DNA of 18,691 bases from Atopobium sp. ICM42b (GTDB taxonomy: Bacteria > Actinomycetota > Coriobacteriia > Coriobacteriales > Atopobiaceae), in NCBI GenBank assembly GCA_000564995.1, contig JDFH01000029.1, positions 1 through 18,691 of the forward strand. The letters run 5' to 3'. Below the pieces are notes generated by a model. That model was not told the DNA's origin. It ran no database searches and worked only from the letters and a program-made list of their open reading frames with translations. The first letter of the stretch is position 1, and the number at the start of each line of letters is the position of its first letter. Of the stretch, positions 1 through 6,932 are shown piece after piece. A program made the position numbers and the translations under genes.

Positions 1-213
1 CTGATATGCATCTCTATGCATAAACTTCATCTAATATGCTAAAAAATGAATAGCGTCATATAAAAGATTTAACTATAGGTAAATTCCGCACCTAAGGAAC
101 ACACCTAAGTCAGATAATCTGCTCAGATGCGGGCATTTTACACACCTAATGACGATATTCTGCACGTTTGAGGTATTTTCAGCGTAATGTATACGTCTTT
201 TTAACAGATTATC
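1..213. repeat. Left copy of a non-coding direct repeat (at least 213 bp)
   Basis: Bases 1-213 align without gaps, in the same orientation, to 18479-18691. I count 15 mismatches (about 93% identity). The first 79 bases are identical, and 10 of the 15 differences lie between 131 and 172. The segment is AT-rich and has no open reading frame longer than a few codons. It begins with two ATGCAT palindromes three bases apart (13-21 region) and later carries copies of a CTAAGTCAGATAWTCTG motif. The true left edge cannot be seen because the window starts inside or exactly at the repeat. It is not recognised as a known element; a dispersed intergenic repeat, a MITE-like element or a regulatory module are all possible. 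Confidence 0.9.
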
Positions 214-228
214 TGACTTAGGTGTGTT
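98..228. repeat. 131-bp unit bounded by 24-bp perfect inverted repeats
   Basis: Bases 98-121 and 205-228 are exact reverse complements over 24 positions and contain CTAAGTCAGATAATCTG. A degenerate direct copy of the same motif sits at 142-162, 41 bases after the first. The CAGATAATCTG core is itself almost palindromic. In the right copy the first and second motifs both read CTAAGTCAGATATTCTG, and the window ends inside the third, inverted one. The layout resembles a small MITE-like element or a set of sites for a dimeric DNA-binding protein. It has no coding capacity. Confidence 0.7.
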
Positions 229-277
229 TTGAACTGCCTCCTATTTCTTATGTCCAAGAAATGGGAGGCAGTTCAAA
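228..277. repeat. Long palindrome (hairpin), left copy
   Basis: The arms at 231-249 and 256-274 (GAACTGCCTCC... and ...GGAGGCAGTTC) pair over 19 positions with one G-T wobble (242/263). Three further A-T pairs outside extend the stem to 228-277. The loop is only six bases. No T-run follows on either strand, so it is a poor intrinsic terminator. The reverse complement of this hairpin matches the palindrome at 18293-18336 at 39 of 44 positions, including the loop. This is therefore a mobile or dispersed palindromic element rather than a chance fold. Confidence 0.8.
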
Positions 278-451
278 GTTGGCACACGCGATATGCAAAA
301 TCTTTTAGACATTGATTCGCACGTATTTTTCGGTGTGCGGTAGAATATTATTCGCAAGCGTTTTGTCTTGCACCTGTATGTAAAGTATTGCCAAAAACTT
401 GGTGTTTACCACGTATGGTGCACAAAGTTTGACGCGTAGAAAGGAAGCCTA
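278..451 (+). other. Intergenic leader region of gpmA
   Basis: This stretch of about 170 bases separates the palindrome from gpmA. It contains AT-rich segments that could hold a -10 box (TAGAAT at 341 and TATTAT at 346), but I could not pair either with a convincing -35 at normal spacing. A short inverted repeat ACCA/TGGT lies at about 408-419. The gpmA ribosome binding site AAGGA is at 441-445. No small gene is visible. Confidence 0.5.
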
Positions 452-1213
452 ATGGCTGAAGATCAGTACATGCACCTTGTTATTGTTCGCCACGGTGAGT
501 CTGAGTGGAACAAGCTCAACCTGTTCACTGGTTGGACCGACGTTGACCTTACCGAGACTGGTCACGAGGAGGCAGCAGCTGGCGGCCGCGCTCTCAAAGA
601 GGCTGGCTATGACTTTGATGTTTGCTACACCTCTCTGCTCAAGCGTGCTATTCACACTCTGAATCATGTTCTTGATGAGCTTGACCGTAACTGGCTTCCT
701 GTTCATAAGACCTGGCGTCTGAACGAGCGTCACTATGGTGCACTTCAGGGCCTCAACAAGGCTGATGCAGCTGCTGAGCACGGCGAGGAGCAGGTAAAGA
801 TTTGGCGTCGTTCTTTTGATGTTCAGCCACCAGCTCTTGAGTCAGGCGACGAGCGCGATCCTCACGTTCAGGAAATGTTCCGCGATGTTCCAGCAGAAGA
901 TCTTCCTTACACCGAGTGCCTAAAGGACACCATTGCACGCGCATGGCCTTACTTTGAGCAGGAGATCAAGCCACAGCTTGAGGCAGGTAAGCGTGTTCTT
1001 ATTGCTGCACACGGCAACAGCCTTCGCGCTCTTGTTATGCAGTTTGAGCACCTCACTCCAGAAGAGATTCTTGAGGTTAACATCCCAACTGGCATTCCTT
1101 GCGCATACACCTTTGACAAGGATTGGAACATTGTAGACAAGCACTATATTGGCGATCCAGCTGTCATCGAGGCAAAGATTAACGCTGTTGCAAACCAGGG
1201 TAAAGCTAAATAA
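452..1213 (+). CDS. gpmA: 2,3-bisphosphoglycerate-dependent phosphoglycerate mutase
   Basis: The product interconverts 3-phosphoglycerate and 2-phosphoglycerate in cytosolic glycolysis and gluconeogenesis through a phosphohistidine intermediate. It has 253 residues, close to the roughly 250 of the GpmA family. The histidine-phosphatase signature VRHGESEWN lies at about residues 12-20, with His14 as the phosphoacceptor. NERHYGALQG at 91-100 carries the acid/base Glu92, and AAHGNSLR at 185-192 carries the second active-site His187. The start at 452 is chosen because AAGGA (441-445) sits six bases upstream and the signature begins at the usual distance. The gene stands alone: a repeat and palindrome lie upstream and a strong terminator directly downstream. 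Codon use is GC-rich and regular, as expected for a highly expressed central-metabolism gene. The assignment is secure. Confidence 0.97.
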   Translation: MAEDQYMHLVIVRHGESEWNKLNLFTGWTDVDLTETGHEEAAAGGRALKEAGYDFDVCYTSLLKRAIHTLNHVLDELDRNWLPVHKTWRLNERHYGALQGLNKADAAAEHGEEQVKIWRRSFDVQPPALESGDERDPHVQEMFRDVPAEDLPYTECLKDTIARAWPYFEQEIKPQLEAGKRVLIAAHGNSLRALVMQFEHLTPEEILEVNIPTGIPCAYTFDKDWNIVDKHYIGDPAVIEAKINAVANQGKAK

Positions 1214-1243
1214 ACAGCTTGCTAACACGCAATATTGCTAAGC

Positions 1244-1279
1244 AGAACGGGGTGGTTTTAAACCACCCCGTTCTTTTTT
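1244..1279 (+). terminator. Intrinsic terminator of gpmA
   Basis: A very stable stem is formed by AGAACGGGGTGG (from 1244) and its complement ending at 1274, with an AT-rich loop, followed by a T-rich run (1274-1279). It begins about 30 bases after the gpmA stop codon and separates gpmA from the exporter gene. Confidence 0.93.
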
Positions 1280-1370
1280 CCTGCTTATAGAACCATGATG
1301 AATACGCCAACAGCTATAAAACCTACTTTGAATAGTGTTACGATGTACCGCCGAGAAAAGAAGGGATTGT

Positions 1371-2795
1371 ATGTTTAAAAGAGAGCTCAACGCAAAACTT
1401 GTTCTTTCTGTAATTGCAACAGGAATTATGTCCTTCTCGGGAGTTGTCGTAGAAACTGCCATGAACGTGACGTTTCCAACGTTAATGGAGGAATTCTCTA
1501 TTGGCACCTCAACGGTACAATGGATGACTACTTCGTACCTTTTGATTCTTGCTATTATCATGCCTATGTCGTCGTTTTTAAACAGACGATTCAAAACTAA
1601 AAGTATCTTTACCGTAGCCATGATCTTCTATATTAGTGGCATTCTTTGTGGATTTGCTGCTCCAACGTTTATGCTATTGCTGCTTGGCCGCATTTTAGAA
1701 GGCATTGGCACCGGTCTGGCACTGCCTTTGATGTTCAACATCATCACCGAGCAAGCCCCACTTAAAAACATGGGTGTCATGATGGGCATTGGCATGCTAG
1801 TTACCGCCGTTGCACCTGCAGTAGGACCTTCAGCTGGTGGCTGGATTGCAGAGCATCTTGGCTGGCGAATGATTTTTGCCGGTCTTCTCCCCTTCTTGAT
1901 TGTGGCATTTGTACTGGGAATTAGTTCAATCCAACAAAGCCATGAGACTGAAGTGATTTCTTTTGATGTCTTTGGCTGGCTGCTGCTTACCGTAAGTTTT
2001 ATTGCGCTCATCTTTGTTATTGACGAGTCCAGCGCGTTTGGCCTGCTTAGCATTCCTGTTTTGCTCGCAATTATGATTTTTGTGGGCTCACTTATGTTCT
2101 TTGTGCGTCACGAAAACTCCTTTAAACACCAGGAGCAATCTAATAAATCTACAAAAATTCCTATCATTAACCTTGAGGTATTTAGCGAGAAGGGCTTTGT
2201 GCTCTCGCTCTTTGCTATTGTTGCTCTGCAATTTATTATTCTTGGTCAGTCGTATCTTCTGCCTAACTTCTCCCAGCTAGTACTAGGTGCAGGCGCTACC
2301 GCAGCAGGAGCTCAGATGTTGCCAGGCTGTGCTATTGGCGCAGTTATGGCACCAATTTCTGGTCAGATTTTAGACAAGCTGGGCGCTAAAAAGCCTATTG
2401 TTACAGGCATTCTTTGCTGCCTTACCAGCATGCTCCTTTTGCTGCTCTTTGTTCACCAGCTTACCGTAGAAATGATTACGTATATTTTTACTATCTTTGC
2501 CATTGGCCAGGCGCTTCAGATGGGAAACAATTTTACGGTAGCTCTAGGACATCTACCAGAAGACCGCAAGGCAGATGGAAATGCTGTTATCAACACACTG
2601 CAGCAGCTCTTTGGCGCTATGGGCACCAGCGTTATTTCTGGCGTTGTAGCGGCTTCTCAGCTTGGAGCTACAGACTTAGCTACAAGCACCCTTGCAGGAG
2701 CTCAGAATGCACTCTTTGTACTTGTGTGCGTAGCTTGTATCCCTCTTGTTACCATGGGAATCGTGCTCTTTGTACTGCCTAAGATAACAAAATAA
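1371..2795 (+). CDS. MFS drug exporter, EmrB/QacA (DHA2) type
   Basis: The product is a polytopic inner-membrane protein of 474 residues and probably a proton-coupled exporter of drugs or other amphipathic compounds. Its hydrophobic profile fits the 14-helix DHA2 branch of the major facilitator superfamily. Visible hallmarks are a QWMTTSYLL segment in the second helix region (about 50-58), a motif-A-like loop MSSFLNRRFKTKSIF (about 66-80), LGRILEGIGTG (about 105-115), and motif C, GPSAGGWIAEHLGWR (about 152-166), typical of drug antiporters. The start at 1371 is chosen over an in-frame GTG at 1335 because AGAAGGGA at 1358-1366 lies just upstream and MFKREL leads directly into helix 1. TATAAA at 1315-1320 is a possible -10 box without a clear -35. 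The gene lies between two terminators and is probably monocistronic. The substrate cannot be predicted. Confidence 0.9.
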   Translation: MFKRELNAKLVLSVIATGIMSFSGVVVETAMNVTFPTLMEEFSIGTSTVQWMTTSYLLILAIIMPMSSFLNRRFKTKSIFTVAMIFYISGILCGFAAPTFMLLLLGRILEGIGTGLALPLMFNIITEQAPLKNMGVMMGIGMLVTAVAPAVGPSAGGWIAEHLGWRMIFAGLLPFLIVAFVLGISSIQQSHETEVISFDVFGWLLLTVSFIALIFVIDESSAFGLLSIPVLLAIMIFVGSLMFFVRHENSFKHQEQSNKSTKIPIINLEVFSEKGFVLSLFAIVALQFIILGQSYLLPNFSQLVLGAGATAAGAQMLPGCAIGAVMAPISGQILDKLGAKKPIVTGILCCLTSMLLLLLFVHQLTVEMITYIFTIFAIGQALQMGNNFTVALGHLPEDRKADGNAVINTLQQLFGAMGTSVISGVVAASQLGATDLATSTLAGAQNALFVLVCVACIPLVTMGIVLFVLPKITK

Positions 2796-2825
2796 AACGC
2801 AACTGCGGTATTTAAAAGAAAGCAA

Positions 2826-2871
2826 ATTAAAAAGCTAGGTATCCAAAAGAAGGATATCTAGCTTTTAATTT
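2826..2871. terminator. Bidirectional terminator between convergent genes
   Basis: AAAGCTAGGTATCC (2831-2844) pairs with GGATATCTAGCTTT (2852-2865) around a seven-base loop, with one wobble. An A-rich left flank and T-rich right flank give U-tracts in both directions. It lies between the exporter stop (2795, +) and the crcB stop (2891, -), so it probably ends both transcripts. Confidence 0.88.
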
Positions 2872-2890
2872 AGACGAGTGAACTATTGCG

Positions 2891-3262
2891 CTACGACACA
2901 ATAGCCGATAATTTCAGTCCAATAAACACAGCAACCAGGCACGTTATAACATTGACCGCAATATTCACACCTGCAGCGGCCCAATTACCTGCTTGAATAA
3001 AGGTAAGCGTTTCATTTGAAAAGGTCGAGAAGGTCGAAAGTCCTCCGCAAAGGCCCACAGCTAAGAATAGCTTTACCTGCGGCTGAAGTGGACTTGCAAG
3101 GTCAAGTCCCGTCACAAAACCAATAATCAAACCTGCTACTACATTTGCTGCTAACGTACCAACTGGCAGGTTAGGAATCCACTGTTTAAAAAGGACTCCC
3201 AACTGCCAGCGACCTAAACTACCCAGAGCTCCACCAAGAGCCACAGCTAACGCTTCAAACAT
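2891..3262 (-). CDS. crcB: Fluoride-specific ion channel CrcB/FluC
   Basis: The product is a small four-helix membrane protein (123 residues) that lets fluoride leave the cell, lowering cytosolic fluoride toxicity. Family hallmarks visible are GGALGSLGRW (about 10-19), GTLAANVVAG (35-44) with the conserved Asn40, and the signature GLCGGLSTFSTFSNE (70-84), which carries the Phe residues lining the fluoride path (F78, F81) and the central sodium-site region. Only one copy is present, so a dual-topology homodimer is more likely than the paired CrcB1/CrcB2 arrangement of many Firmicutes. It starts nine bases after the stop of the upstream ABC gene, with a modest AGGGG ribosome site. It is therefore the last gene of the aspS-ABC-ABC-crcB cluster. 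No fluoride riboswitch was seen immediately upstream. Confidence 0.93.
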   Translation of the reverse strand: MFEALAVALGGALGSLGRWQLGVLFKQWIPNLPVGTLAANVVAGLIIGFVTGLDLASPLQPQVKLFLAVGLCGGLSTFSTFSNETLTFIQAGNWAAAGVNIAVNVITCLVAVFIGLKLSAIVS

Positions 3263-3271
3263 AAAACGCCC

Positions 3272-5092
3272 CTACTCCAGCTCGCGCGATCCCGTATACA
3301 GCTGATAATACTCTCCATGCTTTGCAATAAGCTCATCGTGAGTACCACGCTCAATAATGCGACCATGTTCCAGAACCATAATGGCATCAGAGTTACGAAC
3401 CGTAGACAGCCTGTGAGCAATCACAAAGACGGTACGGCCTGCCATCAGGGCATCCATGCCCTTCTCGATAAGTGCCTCAGTACGCGTATCAATACTGGAA
3501 GTTGCCTCGTCCAAGATAAGCACGGGAGGATCAGCAATAGCAGCACGCGCAATTGCTAAAAGCTGCCTCTGACCTTGGGAAAGGTTGGCGCCGTCCGAGG
3601 TAAGCACGGTGTTGTAACCACGAGGCATACGGCGGATAAACTTATCTGCGTTTGCGATTTTTGCTGCAGCAATAACCTCGTCATCAGTGGCGTCTAACTT
3701 ACCAAAGCGAATATTATCTGCGATGGTACCCGTGAACAGATGTGTGTCCTGCAAAACAATGCCCAGGGAGGACCTTAGTGCAGACTTCTTGATGTCATTG
3801 ATTGGAATGCCGTCGTAGGTGATGGTTCCGCTACGAACATCGTAGAAGCGGTTGATGAGGTTGGTAATTGTTGTTTTACCAGCACCAGTTGAGCCGACAA
3901 ATGCAATCTTCTGGCCAGGTTTTGCAAACAGGGTGAGGTTTGCAAGAACTGTCTGATCATCGTCGTATCCAAAGGTCACGTCATCAAAGCGAACGTCTCC
4001 GGCAAGAGGGGTTTTCTCGCCAGACGGTGTGACCCAAGCCCAGGACTCTTCTCCAGACTCGTAACCACTAACGCGCACCAGGTCAACCTTGCCCTCATCA
4101 ACCTCAGGAGTCATCTCCATAACCGCAAAGATGCGCTCGGCACCGGCAAGAGCGGTAAGCAGGAAGTTGGAGAGCTGCGTGAACTGGTTAAACGGCATGG
4201 CGGCCTGGCGAACAAAGACCAGGTAGGATGCAAGACTTGCAACATCCGCGTGTCCGTTTACGGCAAGCAGTGCGCCAACCACGGTAACCACAGCGTAATT
4301 GATATACGTCAATGAAACCGTGATAGGAACCATAGTTGCCGCATAACCCTGAGCACTTGTTCCAGAGTGCCGTAACTCGTCATTAACCTTTTGAAAATCA
4401 GCAAAGTTTGCATCCTCGTGGTTAAAAACTTTAACCACTTTAAGGCCAGAGATTGTTTCTTCTGCAAAACCGTTGAGAACACCAAGGCTCTTTTGCTGCA
4501 CCGAGTAATGTTTAGCAGAGCGCTTACTTGCATAGCGTGCATAAATCACAATCAAAACGTCAAAGAGAACAGTGATGAGCGTCAGCTGCCAGTTAAGAAC
4601 AATGAGCAGTACAAGCGTGCCAACCATCTGAATAAACGCCAGAACAAGGTTGGCAAAGCTGTTGTTGAGCGCTTCCGAGATGGTATCCACGTCATTTGTA
4701 AAGAAGCTCATAATATCGCCGCGAGTACGCTGGTCAAAAAACTTGAGCGGTAGCGACTCAATATGCTCAAAGAGGTCTCGCCTAATGTCAAAAACAATCC
4801 TCTGGGCAGCGCGAACCATAATTTGTGTGTAACCAACACTGGTAAGAGCACCAATTGCATACACAACCGCTGTAAATACAATGAGGTTGGTAAATGCGTT
4901 TACGTCTCCCCTGCCCACTGCAGCAACAACAGGCTTAATCATGTAGGTGCCAAGGAGCGCCGTTAAACCGCTGATAGAAACAAGAAGTGCCACCAACATA
5001 AGGCGCTTCTTAGCATGACCTAAGTACGAGACAAACACCCTAATGGTATGTCCGATGTTTTGAGGACGTGCTCCTCCTGCGCGATTAGCCAT
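3272..5092 (-). CDS. Heterodimeric ABC exporter, half with canonical catalytic residues
   Basis: This is a membrane-fused ABC half-transporter of 606 residues: six helices in about 30-310 and a nucleotide-binding domain in about 365-606. Motifs are Walker A GSTGAGKTT (400-408), Q-loop Q448, signature LSQGQ (504-508, unlike the usual LSGGQ), Walker B VLILDEATSS with catalytic Glu529, and H-loop His560. It thus supplies the full Walker B/H-loop set for the active ATP site of the heterodimer. A WAWVTP insertion (about 351-356) between the two domains occurs in many Gram-positive homologues. The start at 5092 is preferred to an in-frame upstream codon at 5152 because AAGGAGGTG lies just before it. 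Its first eight bases overlap the end of the partner gene, implying translational coupling. It is probably a multidrug or lipid exporter; the substrate is unknown. Confidence 0.92.
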   Translation of the reverse strand: MANRAGGARPQNIGHTIRVFVSYLGHAKKRLMLVALLVSISGLTALLGTYMIKPVVAAVGRGDVNAFTNLIVFTAVVYAIGALTSVGYTQIMVRAAQRIVFDIRRDLFEHIESLPLKFFDQRTRGDIMSFFTNDVDTISEALNNSFANLVLAFIQMVGTLVLLIVLNWQLTLITVLFDVLIVIYARYASKRSAKHYSVQQKSLGVLNGFAEETISGLKVVKVFNHEDANFADFQKVNDELRHSGTSAQGYAATMVPITVSLTYINYAVVTVVGALLAVNGHADVASLASYLVFVRQAAMPFNQFTQLSNFLLTALAGAERIFAVMEMTPEVDEGKVDLVRVSGYESGEESWAWVTPSGEKTPLAGDVRFDDVTFGYDDDQTVLANLTLFAKPGQKIAFVGSTGAGKTTITNLINRFYDVRSGTITYDGIPINDIKKSALRSSLGIVLQDTHLFTGTIADNIRFGKLDATDDEVIAAAKIANADKFIRRMPRGYNTVLTSDGANLSQGQRQLLAIARAAIADPPVLILDEATSSIDTRTEALIEKGMDALMAGRTVFVIAHRLSTVRNSDAIMVLEHGRIIERGTHDELIAKHGEYYQLYTGSRELE

Positions 5093-6887
5093 GTGACACC
5101 TCCTTACCAGCAGCATCAATGTCTGATTGACTACCGCCAATCTGCGACTCATACAGCTCTCTATAGATAGGGCTCTTGGCGAGAAGTTCTGTGTGAGTGC
5201 CAGTCATATGGACCCTACCGTTATCAAGAACGACAATCTGATCTGAGTCCATAACCGAGTTCACACGCTGAGCAATGATGATCTTTGTCATGTCAGCAAG
5301 CTCAGCAAGGCCTGCGCGGATCTTTGCGTCGGTTGCTGTATCAACCGCACTGGTAGAGTCATCAAAAATGATAATTTTTGGTTTCTTCAAAAGCGCACGT
5401 GCAATGCAAAGGCGCTGTTTCTGGCCACCAGAAACATTGACGCCACCCTGACCAAGGTCTCCGTCCAAGCCGCCAATCCTGTCAAGAAACTCATCAACAC
5501 ATGCAGTAGAGCAGGCATGAAGCAGTTCCTCGTCAGTTGCATTGGGATCTCCCCAGAGCAGGTTGTCGCGGACGGTGCCGCTGAACAGCACATTTTTTTG
5601 AAGGACAACAGATACTGCGTCACGAAGTGAAACAAGATTGTAGGAGCGGACGTCATTCTCGCCAACAAACACGGTGCCTTCAGTAGCATCGTACAAGCGA
5701 GCAATCAGCTGGATAAGGGTGGTTTTTCCGGATCCGGTGCCGCCAAGAATACCAACGGTAGAGCCTGGCGCAAACGAGAGATTAATGTCTTCGAGGACGT
5801 CCTCTTCAGCGCTCTGACTATACTTGAAGGATACGTTTTCAAAGCGGACTGCACCATTCTTAACGTCAGTCAAACCGTGCTCTGGAGACTCAATAGCAGG
5901 CTCCTCGGAAAGAATCTCTCCAATTCGACGCACACTGGTAATGGCGCGAGCAGTAAGTAAGAACACGCCAGAAATCATCATAAGAGAGTTCATGATAAGC
6001 AGTACGTAGCTCATAAATCCCGTAAGCTCACCAACACCCAGTCTGCCAGCCATAATCATCTGGCCACCAAACCAAAGAATAGCCACGTTAGTGACATACA
6101 TTGAGGCCTGGAAAATAGGCAGGTTTAAAACGGAAGTGCCAAAGGTCTTTGTAGCAGTCTGTGCATACTGGGTATTAACTTTTTCAAAGCGCTCGGAGAC
6201 ATATCCTTCTCGGACATATGCCTTAATCGCTCGAACCGCAGCAAAGTCTTCCTGCAGTGCCTCGTTAAGCTTATCCATTGCACTTTGCATAACGCGGTAC
6301 AAAGGACCAACGCGCTTCACAATAAAGAAGAGTGCAATGGCCAAGAAAGGCAGCACAGCAAAATACACTACTGCCAGCTCTGGGCTCATAATAAACGCCA
6401 TAACCAAGCCCATGACCAGCATAATTGGTCCACGCATAAACGGGCGCGTGCCCATTGCAAAGGCATTCTGAATAATGGTTACATCAGAAGTCAAACGCGT
6501 CACCAAAGAGGATGAATCGTATTTATCAAGATTTGCAAAAGCAAACTCTTCCATACGGCGATATTCATCTTGTCTGAGTTGAGCGCCTAGTCCCATAGCT
6601 GCTTTTGCTGAGTAGCGCGCATATCCAATACCAGCAAACATGGCGAGAAGAGCAAAGACAACCATAACGGTACCGTTTACAAAAACAGTCTGAAGGTTAC
6701 CCTGTAAAATACCCTGGTCAACAATTTGGGCCATGAGTACAGGAATCACTAATTCGAGTAGGGACTCTGCAAACACACAGAGTCCCGACATAACAAAGTC
6801 CTTTTTATACGCGCCAAAATGGTCCAAGATTACCTTTAACTCAGCGCGAGCAGATGGAGCTTTTTCTTTTACAGAAGCATCATTCAT
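5085..6887 (-). CDS. Heterodimeric ABC exporter, half with degenerate catalytic site
   Basis: This 600-residue half-transporter has six membrane helices (about 30-310) and an ATPase domain (about 345-590). Walker A GGTGSGKTT (382-390) and the signature VSGGQ (485-489) are intact. The Walker B segment reads IIIFDDSTSAVD, placing Asp510 where the catalytic Glu should be, and the H-loop histidine is Gln540 (IIIAQRV). These substitutions are classic for the degenerate half of heterodimeric exporters such as the TM287/TM288 and BmrC/BmrD types. The next gene (overlapping by 8 bases) carries the catalytic Glu and His, which fits an obligate pair. The start at 6887 has only a weak upstream ribosome site (GGTG, AAGGT further away). 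It begins 45 bases after the aspS stop, so co-transcription is likely. The substrate is not predictable. Confidence 0.92.
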   Translation of the reverse strand: MNDASVKEKAPSARAELKVILDHFGAYKKDFVMSGLCVFAESLLELVIPVLMAQIVDQGILQGNLQTVFVNGTVMVVFALLAMFAGIGYARYSAKAAMGLGAQLRQDEYRRMEEFAFANLDKYDSSSLVTRLTSDVTIIQNAFAMGTRPFMRGPIMLVMGLVMAFIMSPELAVVYFAVLPFLAIALFFIVKRVGPLYRVMQSAMDKLNEALQEDFAAVRAIKAYVREGYVSERFEKVNTQYAQTATKTFGTSVLNLPIFQASMYVTNVAILWFGGQMIMAGRLGVGELTGFMSYVLLIMNSLMMISGVFLLTARAITSVRRIGEILSEEPAIESPEHGLTDVKNGAVRFENVSFKYSQSAEEDVLEDINLSFAPGSTVGILGGTGSGKTTLIQLIARLYDATEGTVFVGENDVRSYNLVSLRDAVSVVLQKNVLFSGTVRDNLLWGDPNATDEELLHACSTACVDEFLDRIGGLDGDLGQGGVNVSGGQKQRLCIARALLKKPKIIIFDDSTSAVDTATDAKIRAGLAELADMTKIIIAQRVNSVMDSDQIVVLDNGRVHMTGTHTELLAKSPIYRELYESQIGGSQSDIDAAGKEVSHG

Positions 6888-6932
6888 CGTTAAAACACCA
6901 CGTACCTTACTGTCTTGCTTTGCTTGGTTTGC

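Noticed and set aside
98..162. CRISPR-like spacing of the 17-base motif
   Set aside because: There are only two direct copies 41 bases apart, then an inverted copy, with no array and no cas genes.
1335..1370. GTG start extending the MFS exporter by 12 residues
   Set aside because: The extension is hydrophilic and would cover the AGAAGGGA ribosome site used by the ATG at 1371.
3263..3330. Fluoride riboswitch ahead of crcB
   Set aside because: The upstream sequence is the coding end of the ABC gene and I see no conserved riboswitch core.
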